A program made the translations under genes and the position numbers. This document shows, piece by piece, positions 1 through 7,478 of a DNA stretch of 17,185 nucleotides. Position 1 is the stretch's first letter. Each line of letters starts with the position of its first letter. Under the pieces are notes generated by a model. It had not been told where the DNA came from, made no database searches, and saw only the letters and a list, made by a program, of their open reading frames with translations. The stretch is from contig CAJLYG010000045.1 in the NCBI GenBank assembly GCA_905210845.1, forward strand, positions 1-17,185. Reading direction: 5' to 3'. The stretch comes from an uncultured Prevotella sp. GTDB lineage: Bacteria; Bacteroidota; Bacteroidia; Bacteroidales; Bacteroidaceae.

Positions 1-234
1 CCAACATGCCAAAAGCGGAATCAGCAACCGCGCGCTTGGTTTTGTGGGAACGTAGATGCCATCCTTCTGACCGGTGGACTGGCGCGGTCGGAATATGTCG
101 TCAGCAGGTTGCGCAAGCGGATCGCCTTCCTGGCACCCACGTACTGCTATCCGGGCGAGGACGAGATGGAGGCACTCGCTTCCAATGCCCTTGCCGTGCT
201 GAGAGGGCAGCGAGAGGCGCAGGCATACGTGTAG
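1..234 (+). CDS. buk: Butyrate kinase, C-terminal fragment (5' end outside the window)
   Basis: This is the last 77 codons of a gene that begins before the window, ending in TAG at 232-234. From about position 46 the frame reads GNVDAILLTGGLARSEYVV, then YPGEDEMEALA and AVLRG near the end. These are hallmark C-terminal segments of butyrate kinase and branched-chain carboxylate kinases of the ASKHA acetokinase fold. The enzyme interconverts butyryl phosphate plus ADP and butyrate plus ATP in the cytoplasm. The first 45 bases do not read like the family in this frame. The +3 frame fits better there (LVLW just before the GNVDAI segment), so a frameshift near 47-48 is possible. Family identity is secure for the visible part; whether the gene is intact cannot be judged. 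Confidence 0.82.
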   Translation, partial: PTCQKRNQQPRAWFCGNVDAILLTGGLARSEYVVSRLRKRIAFLAPTYCYPGEDEMEALASNALAVLRGQREAQAYV

Positions 235-274
235 GAAGGTCCAGTTTCGTGCCTTTCTATCCCAAAAGAGAAAG

Positions 275-353
275 GGCAGGGTTAGAGGAAAAGAATGTGA
301 AATTAATATAAAGTGGAAACATTTTTCCTCTAACCTTTCCGATTTTGCTTTTT
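275..353 (+). terminator. Long hairpin plus T-tract downstream of buk
   Basis: Bases 280-292 (GGTTAGAGGAAAA) are perfectly complementary to 323-335 (TTTTCCTCTAACC). The pairing extends through a G-U and an A-T pair, then one mismatch, out to 275 and 340, with a 30-nt AT-rich loop. T-rich sequence follows (GATTTTGCTTTTTT, 341-354), as expected for an intrinsic terminator ending the buk transcript. A smaller hairpin, CCTTTC (252-257) with GAAAGG (270-275), lies just upstream. The loop is longer than usual for an intrinsic terminator, so an RNA-processing or stability role is an alternative. Confidence 0.6.
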
Positions 354-367
354 TATTACTACCTTTG
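336..367 (+). promoter_or_regulatory. Bacteroidetes-type promoter for tRNA-Arg
   Basis: TACCTTTG at 360-367 matches the Bacteroidetes primary sigma factor -7 consensus TAnnTTTG exactly. TTTC at 336-339 is a near match to the -33 TTTG element, with 20 nt between the two. The tRNA starts 17 nt after the -7 box. The -33 element lies in the 3' arm of the upstream terminator-like hairpin. Confidence 0.7.
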
Positions 368-384
368 CATGACTAAAGAAAAAC

Positions 385-458
385 GGTCCCGTAGCTTAGC
401 TGAATAGAGCGTCAGATTCCGGTTCTGAAGGTCTTGGGTTTGAATCCCAACGGGATCA
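385..458 (+). tRNA. tRNA-Arg (anticodon CCG)
   Basis: The full cloverleaf can be folded by eye. The acceptor stem is 385-391 with 451-457 (one G-U pair). The D-arm spans 394-410. The anticodon stem is 412-416 with 424-428. The T-stem is 434-438 with 446-450, with T-loop TTTGAAT. The seven-base anticodon loop at 417-423 is TTCCGGT, giving anticodon CCG at 419-421, which reads the arginine codon CGG. The discriminator base is A458. CCA is not encoded, as the sequence continues ACT-CTTTT, so it must be added after transcription. A T-rich stretch follows and may end transcription or let it continue into pepT. Confidence 0.95.
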
Positions 459-519
459 CTTTTTATTTCTTTCTTATCAAAAGATCAATACCACTTTTTT
501 ATCCTAAATATAAGTTATT

Positions 520-1743
520 ATGGACATTGTACAACGGTTTTTGAATTATACAAAGTTTGATACCCAGTCGAGTGAGGATTCTGAATCCGTGCCCAGTACG
601 GCGAAGCAATTGAAGTTTGCTGCTTATCTCAAGCAAGAGCTTGAGGACGAAGGGCTCTCCGATGTGGAGATGGATGACATGGGGTATATCTATGCCACGT
701 TGAAGAGCAACACCAAGAAGGAAGTTCCCACGATAGGCTTTATCTCGCATTATGATACCAGCACTGACTTTACCGGAGCCAACATCAAGCCCCGTATTAT
801 CAAGAATTACGATGGGGGTGACATCGAATTGTCTCCCGGTATCATTTCTTCCCCCAAGAAGTTTCCAGAGCTGAAGGCACATGTAGGCGAGGATCTGATC
901 GTTACGGACGGGACCACCTTGTTGGGTGCGGATGACAAGGCAGGCATCGCAGAGATCGTGCAGGCGATGTGCTATCTGCGTGACCATGATGAGATCGAGC
1001 ACGGTGACATCCGTGTAGGCTTTAACCCTGATGAGGAGATCGGCAGGGGCGCCCATCATTTCGACGTGGATAAGTTTGCATGCAAATGGGCTTATACCAT
1101 GGATGGAGGTGATCTTGGTGAGTTGGAATACGAGAACTTCAACGCTGCGGCAGCCAAGGTATCCATCAAGGGAATGAGCGTCCATACAGGCTATGCCAAG
1201 GGCAAGATGGTCAATGCCGGTCGATTGGCTTGCGAGTTCAACAACATGATTCCCGGCACGGAGATCCCAGAGACCACGGAAGGTTACCAAGGCTTCTATC
1301 ATCTGCTCGGCATCAAGGGTTGCTGTGATCATGCAGAGCTGACCTACATTATCCGTGATCATGACCGCGGGAAGTTTGAAGACAGGAAAGACTTCATGGA
1401 GGCATGCGCCAAGACGCTGAATGAGAAATATGGCGAAGGGACTGTGACCGTGGAACTGCGAGACCAATACTATAACATGAAAGAGAAGATCGATCCCAAC
1501 ATGCATGTCGTGGACATTGTCTTGCGTGCCATGCAAAAGTGTGGCGTTGCCCCGAAGGTGGAACCCATCCGTGGTGGAACCGACGGTGCGCAGCTGAGCT
1601 TCCGTGGCTTGCCTTGTCCGAACATCTTTGCCGGAGGGGTTAATTTCCATGGACCCTACGAGTTCGTCTCCATCCAGGTCATGGAGAAAGCCATGCAGGT
1701 CATCACGGAGATATGTGAGATCACTGCTTCTTATAACGATTAA
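520..1743 (+). CDS. pepT: Peptidase T (tripeptide aminopeptidase)
   Basis: Cytoplasmic dinuclear zinc aminopeptidase of the M20B family that removes the N-terminal residue from tripeptides. The 407-aa length matches the family (about 408). Visible active-site motifs in order are H77 and D79 in ISHYDT; D138 in LLGADDKAG, which bridges the metals in the family; the catalytic glutamate pair in [13 protein letters not shown] (E172/E173); D195 in YTMDGGDLG; and the C-terminal ligand H377 in NFHGPYE. The lid domain lies between about 205 and 320. ATG at 520 is the only sensible start. It lies 61 nt after the tRNA, with no Shine-Dalgarno sequence and no clear -7 box, so it may be read through from the tRNA promoter. 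The antiporter gene follows after 8 nt. Confidence 0.96.
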   Translation: MDIVQRFLNYTKFDTQSSEDSESVPSTAKQLKFAAYLKQELEDEGLSDVEMDDMGYIYATLKSNTKKEVPTIGFISHYDTSTDFTGANIKPRIIKNYDGGDIELSPGIISSPKKFPELKAHVGEDLIVTDGTTLLGADDKAGIAEIVQAMCYLRDHDEIEHGDIRVGFNPDEEIGRGAHHFDVDKFACKWAYTMDGGDLGELEYENFNAAAAKVSIKGMSVHTGYAKGKMVNAGRLACEFNNMIPGTEIPETTEGYQGFYHLLGIKGCCDHAELTYIIRDHDRGKFEDRKDFMEACAKTLNEKYGEGTVTVELRDQYYNMKEKIDPNMHVVDIVLRAMQKCGVAPKVEPIRGGTDGAQLSFRGLPCPNIFAGGVNFHGPYEFVSIQVMEKAMQVITEICEITASYND

Positions 1744-1751
1744 TATTCTTT

Positions 1752-4001
1752 ATGTCAGAATTACCAAGCTTGGTCAACGACCTTGCTTTGATATTGATAG
1801 TAGCCGGGGCTGTAACGTTGCTTTTTAAGAAATTAAAGCAACCGTTGGTTCTCGGCTATATTGTTGCTGGCTTCTTGGTCTCTCCCCACATGCCATACAC
1901 CATGTCAGTGGTGGATAAGGCCAATATCCAGACCTGGGCGGATATCGGTGTCCTTTTCCTTTTGTTCTCCTTAGGCTTGGATTTTTCCTTCAAGAAGATC
2001 CTGAAGATGGGGATGGCACCTGTGATTGCTGCCCTGACCATTATCTTTTCCATGATGATGTTAGGCATTGTCGTGGGTCATGCCTTCGGGTGGGGAAAGA
2101 TGGACTGTATCTTCTTGGGAGGTATGTTAGCGATGTCGTCGACGACGATCATCTACAAGGCGTTTGATGACTTAGGGCTTCGGCAGCAACGCTTTGCGGG
2201 CTTGGTCATGAGCGTTCTTATCCTTGAGGACATCCTTGCCATCGTGATGATGGTCATGCTGAGTGCCATTGCTGGTGGTAGTGACCCGGATGGAAGCCAG
2301 ATGTTAGGCAGTCTGTGGAAGATCGTCTTCTTCCTTGTCCTGTGGTTTGTCGTCGGCATTTTCTTCCTTCCTTGGTTTTTGCGGGTTACTCGGAAGCTCA
2401 TGACCAACGAGACCTTGGTGATCGTGTCCGTCGGGCTCTGTTGTCTGATGGCTGTTGTCTCGACGAAAGTGGGGTTCAGCAGTGCCTTTGGCGCATTCGT
2501 CATGGGCAGTATCTTGGCAGAGACCGTGGAGGCAGATAAGATTATCCGGTTGGTAGAACCGATCAAGAACATCTTTGGCGCTATCTTCTTCGTGTCTGTC
2601 GGCATGTTAGTGGATCCCCAGATCTTGGTGAAATATGCCTTTCCCATCCTCATCTTGGTCCTCACCATCGTGTTAGGGCAGGGCGTCTTTGGCACGATGG
2701 GCTTTATGTTGAGTGGCCAGCCCTTGAAAACCTCCATGAAATGCGGGTTCTCCATGGCCCAGGTGGGTGAGTTCGCTTTCATCATTGCCTCTTTGGGCTT
2801 GTCCTTAGGGGTGATAGGAGACTTCCTTTATCCCGTGGTCGTGGCTGTTTCCGTTATCACGACCTTCCTTACGCCTTATATGATCAGGGCAGCGAGTCCT
2901 TGTTACAACCTGTTGGAGCGCCATTTGCCAAGGCGGTGGATCCGCAGGTTGAACCATTTAGGAACAGCCCATGACGCTACTCCTGAAGAGACAAGCAAGT
3001 GGAAGCGCCTGATCATGTCCATGTCCGTCAATGTGTTGATTTACAGTATTCTCTCCATTGCCGTGATCTTCATGATGCTGACCTTCTTTCTGCCCTTTGT
3101 CCGGCAGCTCCTTCCCCATTGGTGGGCGAATGGCGTATGCGGGTTGCTGACCGTGTCGCTGATCTCCCCTTTCCTCCGGTCGATGATCATGAAGAAAAAC
3201 CATAGCGATGAGTTCCGAGCCCTGTGGCTTGAGAGTAGACTCAACCGCCTGCCCCTTCTCTTTACCATCTTGGCAAGGGTGGTGATCGCGTCGGCTTTCA
3301 TCTTCTATATCTGTAATTACTTGACCCGGTTTACAAACGCCTTGATGATCAGTATCGCAGTTGTCGCCGTGGTGCTGATGATCCTGTCGCGCAGCTTGAA
3401 GAAAAGAAGCATCCGACTGGAGCGTATCTTTGTCCAGAATCTCCGATCCCGGGACATCGCGGCGCAGGTCCATGGACGTAAGAAACCCCTCTATGAAGGA
3501 TATTTATTGGACCGGGATATCCATATCTCAGACTTTGATATCCCGGAAGACTCAGAATGGGGAGGGAAGACCTTACGCCAGTTAGAGTTCCGCAATCGGT
3601 TCGGGGTGCATGTCAGTAGTATCCTGCGCGGGAATAGAAGAATCAACATCCCCCATGGGGACGAGGAGATCTTCCCTGGCGACCGGATCCAGGTCATTGG
3701 GAACGATGAACAGTTGCGTGTCTTTGGAGATGCCTTGAAAGGAGAGGTCGTCCCCGAGGATTCGGATATTGAGAAGCGGGAGATGAAACTGAAGAAATTG
3801 AAGATCCGTAGCCAAAGCCGGTTTATCGGCAAGACCCTGAAGGAGAGCGGGATCCGCGACCAGTATAATTGCATGGTCGTTGGCGTGGAAGAAGGACAGG
3901 AAAACCTGACGATGATCGATCCAAACCGGCGGTTTGAGGAAGGAGACGTGATCTGGGTGGTAGGAGAGCAAGACTCCCTTCAGCAATTATTCTTGGCTTG
4001 A
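1752..4001 (+). CDS. KefB-like CPA2 cation:proton antiporter with two C-terminal RCK_C domains
   Basis: A 749-aa inner-membrane protein. Residues about 8-385 form the Na+/H+ exchanger domain of the CPA2 (KefB/KefC) superfamily, with the typical segments LVLGYIVAGFLVSPH, LFSLGLDFSF and MSSTTIIYKAF. The conserved acidic site is E159-D160 (ILEDILAI), where Kef proteins often have QD. A second hydrophobic block of about four helices follows (about 428-548), then a soluble tail. The tail holds two RCK_C/TrkA_C-like units, at about 600-657 (GGKTLRQLEF to GDRIQVIG) and about 688-747 (IGKTLKESGI to GDVIWVVGE). No Rossmann nucleotide-binding RCK_N (GxGxxG) is present. The likely role is K+ or Na+/H+ exchange for pH or osmotic balance, with ligand control through the tail. 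The ion is not deducible. The gene is probably co-transcribed with pepT. Confidence 0.9.
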   Translation: MSELPSLVNDLALILIVAGAVTLLFKKLKQPLVLGYIVAGFLVSPHMPYTMSVVDKANIQTWADIGVLFLLFSLGLDFSFKKILKMGMAPVIAALTIIFSMMMLGIVVGHAFGWGKMDCIFLGGMLAMSSTTIIYKAFDDLGLRQQRFAGLVMSVLILEDILAIVMMVMLSAIAGGSDPDGSQMLGSLWKIVFFLVLWFVVGIFFLPWFLRVTRKLMTNETLVIVSVGLCCLMAVVSTKVGFSSAFGAFVMGSILAETVEADKIIRLVEPIKNIFGAIFFVSVGMLVDPQILVKYAFPILILVLTIVLGQGVFGTMGFMLSGQPLKTSMKCGFSMAQVGEFAFIIASLGLSLGVIGDFLYPVVVAVSVITTFLTPYMIRAASPCYNLLERHLPRRWIRRLNHLGTAHDATPEETSKWKRLIMSMSVNVLIYSILSIAVIFMMLTFFLPFVRQLLPHWWANGVCGLLTVSLISPFLRSMIMKKNHSDEFRALWLESRLNRLPLLFTILARVVIASAFIFYICNYLTRFTNALMISIAVVAVVLMILSRSLKKRSIRLERIFVQNLRSRDIAAQVHGRKKPLYEGYLLDRDIHISDFDIPEDSEWGGKTLRQLEFRNRFGVHVSSILRGNRRINIPHGDEEIFPGDRIQVIGNDEQLRVFGDALKGEVVPEDSDIEKREMKLKKLKIRSQSRFIGKTLKESGIRDQYNCMVVGVEEGQENLTMIDPNRRFEEGDVIWVVGEQDSLQQLFLA

Positions 4002-4087
4002 TGCACAGTATTCACGCTGAGTTCCTTGTCAATTTGGAAAGAAAAAGCGAATCTTCCTGACTTTTTGTAAAAATCTAATGGTTTCCG

Positions 4088-4119
4088 CTTGCAAATCAAC
4101 GATTATTTGATTACCTTTG
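4088..4119 (+). promoter_or_regulatory. Promoter of asnA
   Basis: TACCTTTG at 4112-4119 is a perfect -7 box. CTTG at 4088-4091 is a good -33 element, 20 nt upstream. The start codon of asnA is 36 nt after the -7 box. The rest of the gap after the antiporter gene (4002-4087) shows no convincing terminator hairpin. Confidence 0.75.
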
Positions 4120-4155
4120 CACCGTTTTAGACAATCATAAAAATAGAGAAACCAA

Positions 4156-5193
4156 ATGAGCAATTTAATAAAACCTGTCGGCTACCAGCAGTTATTGGAT
4201 GTGAAGCAGACAGAGCAAGGGATCAAGTTGATTAAGGACTTCTTTCAGCAGAATCTTTCTACTGAACTTCGTCTGCGCCGTGTGACAGCACCACTTTTCG
4301 TCTTGAAAGGCTTGGGCATCAATGATGACCTGAATGGAGTGGAGCGCCCGGTTACCTTCCCGATCAAGGACTTAGGAGATGCCCAGGCTGAGGTTGTCCA
4401 TTCTCTTGCAAAATGGAAGCGCCTGACCTTGGCGGAGTATCAGGTAGAGCCAGGTTATGGTATCTACACAGACATGAATGCGATCCGTGCCGATGAGGAG
4501 TTGGACAATCTGCATTCCTTATATGTGGACCAATGGGACTGGGAAGCAGTGATCACCCGTGAGCAACGCACCATTGCCTTCCTGAAAAACATCGTGGAAC
4601 GTATCTACGCTGCTATCTTGAGAACGGAATATCTCACCTGTGAGACCTATCCTCAGATCAAGCCCTTCCTGCCGGAGAAAATCCATTTCATCCATAGCGA
4701 GGATTTGCTGCAGATGTATCCAGATAAGACACCAAAGGAGCGTGAGGATGAGATCTGCAAGAAGTATGGGGCTGTCTTCTTGATCGGTATCGGAGGCAAG
4801 CTCAGCGATGGAAAGAAACATGATGGGCGTGCCCCAGACTATGATGACTGGTCTACTGTCGCAGAAAATGGAAAGGCAGGGCTGAATGGTGATATTCTGA
4901 TCTGGTATCCAGTCTTGAACCGTTCCTTCGAATTGTCTTCTATGGGCATCCGGGTCGACCGGGAGAGCCTGCTCCGTCAGTTGAAGATAGAAGGGAAAGA
5001 GGAACGGGAAAAGTTATATTTCCACCAGCAACTGCTCAATGGCAAGCTCCCCCTGAGCATTGGCGGCGGCATTGGACAAAGTAGACTCTGCATGGTGATG
5101 CTTCATAAAGCTCACATCGGAGAGATCCAGGCAAGCATCTGGCCAGATGACATGCGCCAGGAATGTGAGCAATTAGGCATGACGTTGATTTAA
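4156..5193 (+). CDS. asnA: Aspartate--ammonia ligase (ammonia-dependent asparagine synthetase A)
   Basis: Makes asparagine from aspartate, ammonia and ATP through an aspartyl-adenylate. The fold is that of a class II aminoacyl-tRNA synthetase core (AspRS-like). The 345-aa length is close to the usual 330-345. Signature segments are VVHSLAKWKR (about 80-89), SLYVDQWDWE (121-130), FLIGIGGKLSDGKKHD, RAPDYDDWST, GLNGDILIW, FELSSMGIRVD and the motif-3-like ATP-binding segment GGGIGQSRL (303-311). ATG at 4156 gives the expected N-terminus. The gene is a single-gene unit with its own promoter, ending at a shared hairpin facing dnaX. There is no glutaminase domain, so free ammonia is the nitrogen donor. 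Confidence 0.98.
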   Translation: MSNLIKPVGYQQLLDVKQTEQGIKLIKDFFQQNLSTELRLRRVTAPLFVLKGLGINDDLNGVERPVTFPIKDLGDAQAEVVHSLAKWKRLTLAEYQVEPGYGIYTDMNAIRADEELDNLHSLYVDQWDWEAVITREQRTIAFLKNIVERIYAAILRTEYLTCETYPQIKPFLPEKIHFIHSEDLLQMYPDKTPKEREDEICKKYGAVFLIGIGGKLSDGKKHDGRAPDYDDWSTVAENGKAGLNGDILIWYPVLNRSFELSSMGIRVDRESLLRQLKIEGKEEREKLYFHQQLLNGKLPLSIGGGIGQSRLCMVMLHKAHIGEIQASIWPDDMRQECEQLGMTLI

Positions 5194-5207
5194 TCAAGGA
5201 AAACGCT

Positions 5208-5243
5208 ATTTGACAAGTAGGCGACTGCGCTTGCTTGTCAAAT
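5208..5243. terminator. Bidirectional hairpin terminator between convergent asnA and dnaX
   Basis: ATTTGACAAG (5208-5217) is the exact reverse complement of CTTGTCAAAT (5234-5243). The interior also pairs: U-G, A-U, G-U, then GCG (5221-5223) with CGC (5228-5230), closing an ACTG tetraloop. The result is a continuous 16-bp stem. It sits in the 55-bp gap between the two stop codons (TAA ending at 5193; complement of TAA at 5249-5251). On the - strand the stem is followed by AGCGTTTT. On the + strand no U-run follows. Confidence 0.7.
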
Positions 5244-5248
5244 GCCTG

Positions 5249-7051
5249 TTATGCCAGTTCCAGTCCTAAGGCATCCCGTAATTTATGGATAGAAGGATTC
5301 TTCTTGGCAAATTCATCAAATATCTCTTTTCGGGTGAGGACCTTTCCCAAGTCCTCTCTCTTCGTCAATTGCAAGGAGATATCTATGGCAGCATTGTGAA
5401 GCGCATTGGCGAGCGTGACCTTGATCCTTCCCTTGATGGCATTGATTTCACTTAAGAGGAACTCATTGTCAACTTCTATTTCAATTTGCGGATACTTCTT
5501 AATCGTAGGGATGATGTTCCTCATCCGTGCTGCCAATGCTTTCATTTCGGGAGGCATCCTGTTGCACATCATCATCCATTGCTTTTCCAAATCGCTTTCC
5601 GTAAAGTCGGATTTCGCTTCTGGTGCCTCGAGAGTAGGTGCTTCCTTGACATAGATGGGCTTTTGAGGACCGCGTCTTAGGTCATCAAAGGTCAGTCCCA
5701 TGCTTCCTAAATGCAGTTTCTTGAGATGTCCCGTGTCGGACTTGGCGACAGCAACTTTCACTTCCGGTTTTGTAGGCAGCTCCGTAGAGATGACATGAGG
5801 TTGACTTTTCGGGCTGCTTTCCGGTTTTGCCTGTGGGGCAGTATGTCTCTGGGCCCCGGCCACCTGCGATGCCGGTTTAGGCTGAGAGATCAACAAATTC
5901 TTAAACAGGGATTTCAATCGCTTAGGGCTACGCCCCGCGCCTGTGCTATCATCGTCAGGTTGCGTGATCTGAGCCACCTCGATCAGGGTTAGCTCGACCA
6001 GCAATCGCTTGTTGCTACTTTGCCGGTAGTTGATGTCGCACCTGTTCATGATCTCTAAGGCCTTATAAAGGAAAGGCGTCGGGCATTTCTTGGCCTGTTC
6101 CTGATATCGGAGGCGTTGCTTTTCACTGACTTCAAGCAAAGGAAGAGTCTGCTCGTCCTTTGCCATCAACACGTTCCGGACATGACTTGCGAGCCCACTG
6201 ATGAGGTGCCCACCATCAAAGCCATTGTTGATCACCTTGTTCAGTAAGAGCATCATGTCACTCACCTTATTCTGCAAAGCCAAGTCAACCAACTGGAAAT
6301 AGTTATCTGCATCGAGAACGTTCAAGTCCTCGATGACCTTCTGGTACGTGATATTCCCCTGGCTGAAGCTTGCCACTTGGTCAAAGATAGACAGCGCGTC
6401 ACGCATTCCCCCGTCCGCTTTCTCAGCGATGACGCTCAAGGCTTCCTCCTCATAGCTGATACCCTCTTTCTCAGCAACCATTTTCAGGTGGTTGATGATA
6501 TTGGGGACCGTCATCCGTTCAAAGTCGTAGATCTGGCAACGAGACAAGATCGTAGGGAGAATCTTATGCTTCTCTGTCGTGGCAAGAATGAAGATCACAT
6601 GGGCGGGCGGTTCTTCCAAGGTCTTCAGGAACGCATTGAAAGCAGCGGTAGACAACATGTGCACCTCATCGATGATGAACACCTTGTATTTCCCTATTTG
6701 AGGCGGGATGCGCGTTTGCTCCATGAGCGCCTTGATGTTTTCAACGGAGTTGTTGCTGGCAGCATCCAATTCGAAGATATTATAGGAACGCTGCTCGTTG
6801 AAAGCCTTGCAACTTTCGCATTCGTTGCATGCTTCACCATCTGGCGTAGGATTTTGACAGTTGATAGCTTTTGCGAAAATCCGGGCACAAGTCGTCTTAC
6901 CCACGCCTCGCGGACCACAGAAGAGATAGGCATGTGCCAACTTCCCGGTCTTCACGGCATTACGCAGCGTCGTGGTAAGCGCGGTTTGCCCCACAACCGA
7001 ATCAAAAGTCATGGGACGGTACTTCCTCGCAGAAACGATGTAATCTTCCAT
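5249..7051 (-). CDS. dnaX: DNA polymerase III subunit gamma/tau
   Basis: ATPase subunit of the clamp loader that opens the beta sliding clamp and, as tau, links polymerases to the helicase. Length is 600 aa from the ATG at 7051. AAA+ motifs visible are Walker A GPRGVGKT (46-53), Walker B IIDEVH (126-131), TLEEPP, and the SRC motif ILSRCQ (169-173). The zinc-binding cysteines C65, C75, C78 and C81 lie in an insertion typical of DnaX. The linker at about 360-480 is low in complexity and rich in Pro, Lys and Ser. The last 110 residues form a conserved Bacteroidetes-type tail. A TTG eight codons upstream (7075) keeps the frame but lies inside the -7 box, so ATG at 7051 is preferred. I saw no A-rich slippery site for a separate gamma product. 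Confidence 0.96.
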   Translation of the reverse strand: MEDYIVSARKYRPMTFDSVVGQTALTTTLRNAVKTGKLAHAYLFCGPRGVGKTTCARIFAKAINCQNPTPDGEACNECESCKAFNEQRSYNIFELDAASNNSVENIKALMEQTRIPPQIGKYKVFIIDEVHMLSTAAFNAFLKTLEEPPAHVIFILATTEKHKILPTILSRCQIYDFERMTVPNIINHLKMVAEKEGISYEEEALSVIAEKADGGMRDALSIFDQVASFSQGNITYQKVIEDLNVLDADNYFQLVDLALQNKVSDMMLLLNKVINNGFDGGHLISGLASHVRNVLMAKDEQTLPLLEVSEKQRLRYQEQAKKCPTPFLYKALEIMNRCDINYRQSSNKRLLVELTLIEVAQITQPDDDSTGAGRSPKRLKSLFKNLLISQPKPASQVAGAQRHTAPQAKPESSPKSQPHVISTELPTKPEVKVAVAKSDTGHLKKLHLGSMGLTFDDLRRGPQKPIYVKEAPTLEAPEAKSDFTESDLEKQWMMMCNRMPPEMKALAARMRNIIPTIKKYPQIEIEVDNEFLLSEINAIKGRIKVTLANALHNAAIDISLQLTKREDLGKVLTRKEIFDEFAKKNPSIHKLRDALGLELA

Positions 7052-7072
7052 ATATTTTTCAATAAATCCTTG

Positions 7073-7080
7073 CAAAAGTA
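7073..7080 (-). promoter_or_regulatory. -7 box of the dnaX promoter
   Basis: On the - strand the sequence reads TACTTTTG, matching TAnnTTTG. It ends 21 nt before the dnaX ATG at 7051, so the untranslated leader would be very short. It diverges from the ftsB-like promoter 34 bp away. Confidence 0.65.
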
Positions 7081-7113
7081 ATAAAAAAAGTCGAGATTAT
7101 CAATTATTATTTT

Positions 7114-7121
7114 TAATTTTG
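7114..7121 (+). promoter_or_regulatory. -7 box of the ftsB-like gene promoter
   Basis: TAATTTTG fits the TAnnTTTG consensus and lies 18 nt before the ATG at 7140. No clear -33 TTTG is visible at the usual distance. The 88-bp region between dnaX and this gene therefore holds two back-to-back promoters. Confidence 0.6.
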
Positions 7122-7139
7122 CAGCCAAAACAAAGAATT

Positions 7140-7478
7140 ATGAACCGTCGTCCCATTGTGATATGGAATCTGATCTGTCGCTATAAATATTTAATAGTGA
7201 CGGTGGTTGGCGTCCTGATCGTTGGTTTTATCGATGATAACAGCTTTCGTAAGCGTATTGACTACGAATTGCAGATCAGCGATCTCAAGGATCAGATCAA
7301 GCGATACAATTCCCAGCACGAGGAGGACCTGAAGAAGTTGCATGATATTCAGCGGGATCCAAAGGCAATAGAGAAAATCGCCAGGGAACGCTATTTCATG
7401 AAAGCTGACAACGAGGATATCTATATCTTGAGCGACGATGTAACACTAGATGATAATCAAGATGAGGCAACTGAATAA
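7140..7478 (+). CDS. FtsB/DivIC-family septum formation initiator
   Basis: Small bitopic division protein of 112 aa with the standard layout. It has a short basic cytoplasmic N-terminus, one membrane helix at about 16-32 (KYLIVTVVGVLIVGF), and a coiled coil at about 40-72 (ISDLKDQIKRYNSQHEEDLKK). The conserved periplasmic end is DPKAIEKIARERYFMKADNEDIYIL (73-97), the hallmark of the FtsB/DivIC family. In other bacteria this family forms a complex with FtsL and FtsQ/DivIB that activates septal peptidoglycan synthesis. Start ATG at 7140 is chosen over an in-frame TTG at 7119, because that TTG is part of the -7 box. The next gene overlaps its 3' end. Confidence 0.9.
   Translation: MNRRPIVIWNLICRYKYLIVTVVGVLIVGFIDDNSFRKRIDYELQISDLKDQIKRYNSQHEEDLKKLHDIQRDPKAIEKIARERYFMKADNEDIYILSDDVTLDDNQDEATE

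Noticed and set aside
6..311. A + strand frame of 101 codons at the left edge
   Set aside because: Only its first part may be the true butyrate kinase frame before a possible frameshift; the rest is out of frame with the conserved C-terminus and runs into the hairpin.
499..1650. A 383-codon open frame on the - strand opposite pepT
   Set aside because: It lies wholly antisense to a clear peptidase T with all metal ligands, shows no recognisable domain, and has the composition of a mirrored coding frame.
4002..4087. Terminator for the antiporter gene
   Set aside because: Only a weak AAAAAG/CTTTTT pairing with a long loop could be found, so no terminator is called.
5630..5990. A programmed frameshift making a short gamma form of DnaX
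   Set aside because: The linker region was read for an A-rich slippery heptamer and none was seen; no evidence for a separate gamma product.
6377..7081. A 234-codon + strand frame opposite the dnaX ATPase domain
   Set aside because: Antisense to Walker A and B coding sequence and without any family features.
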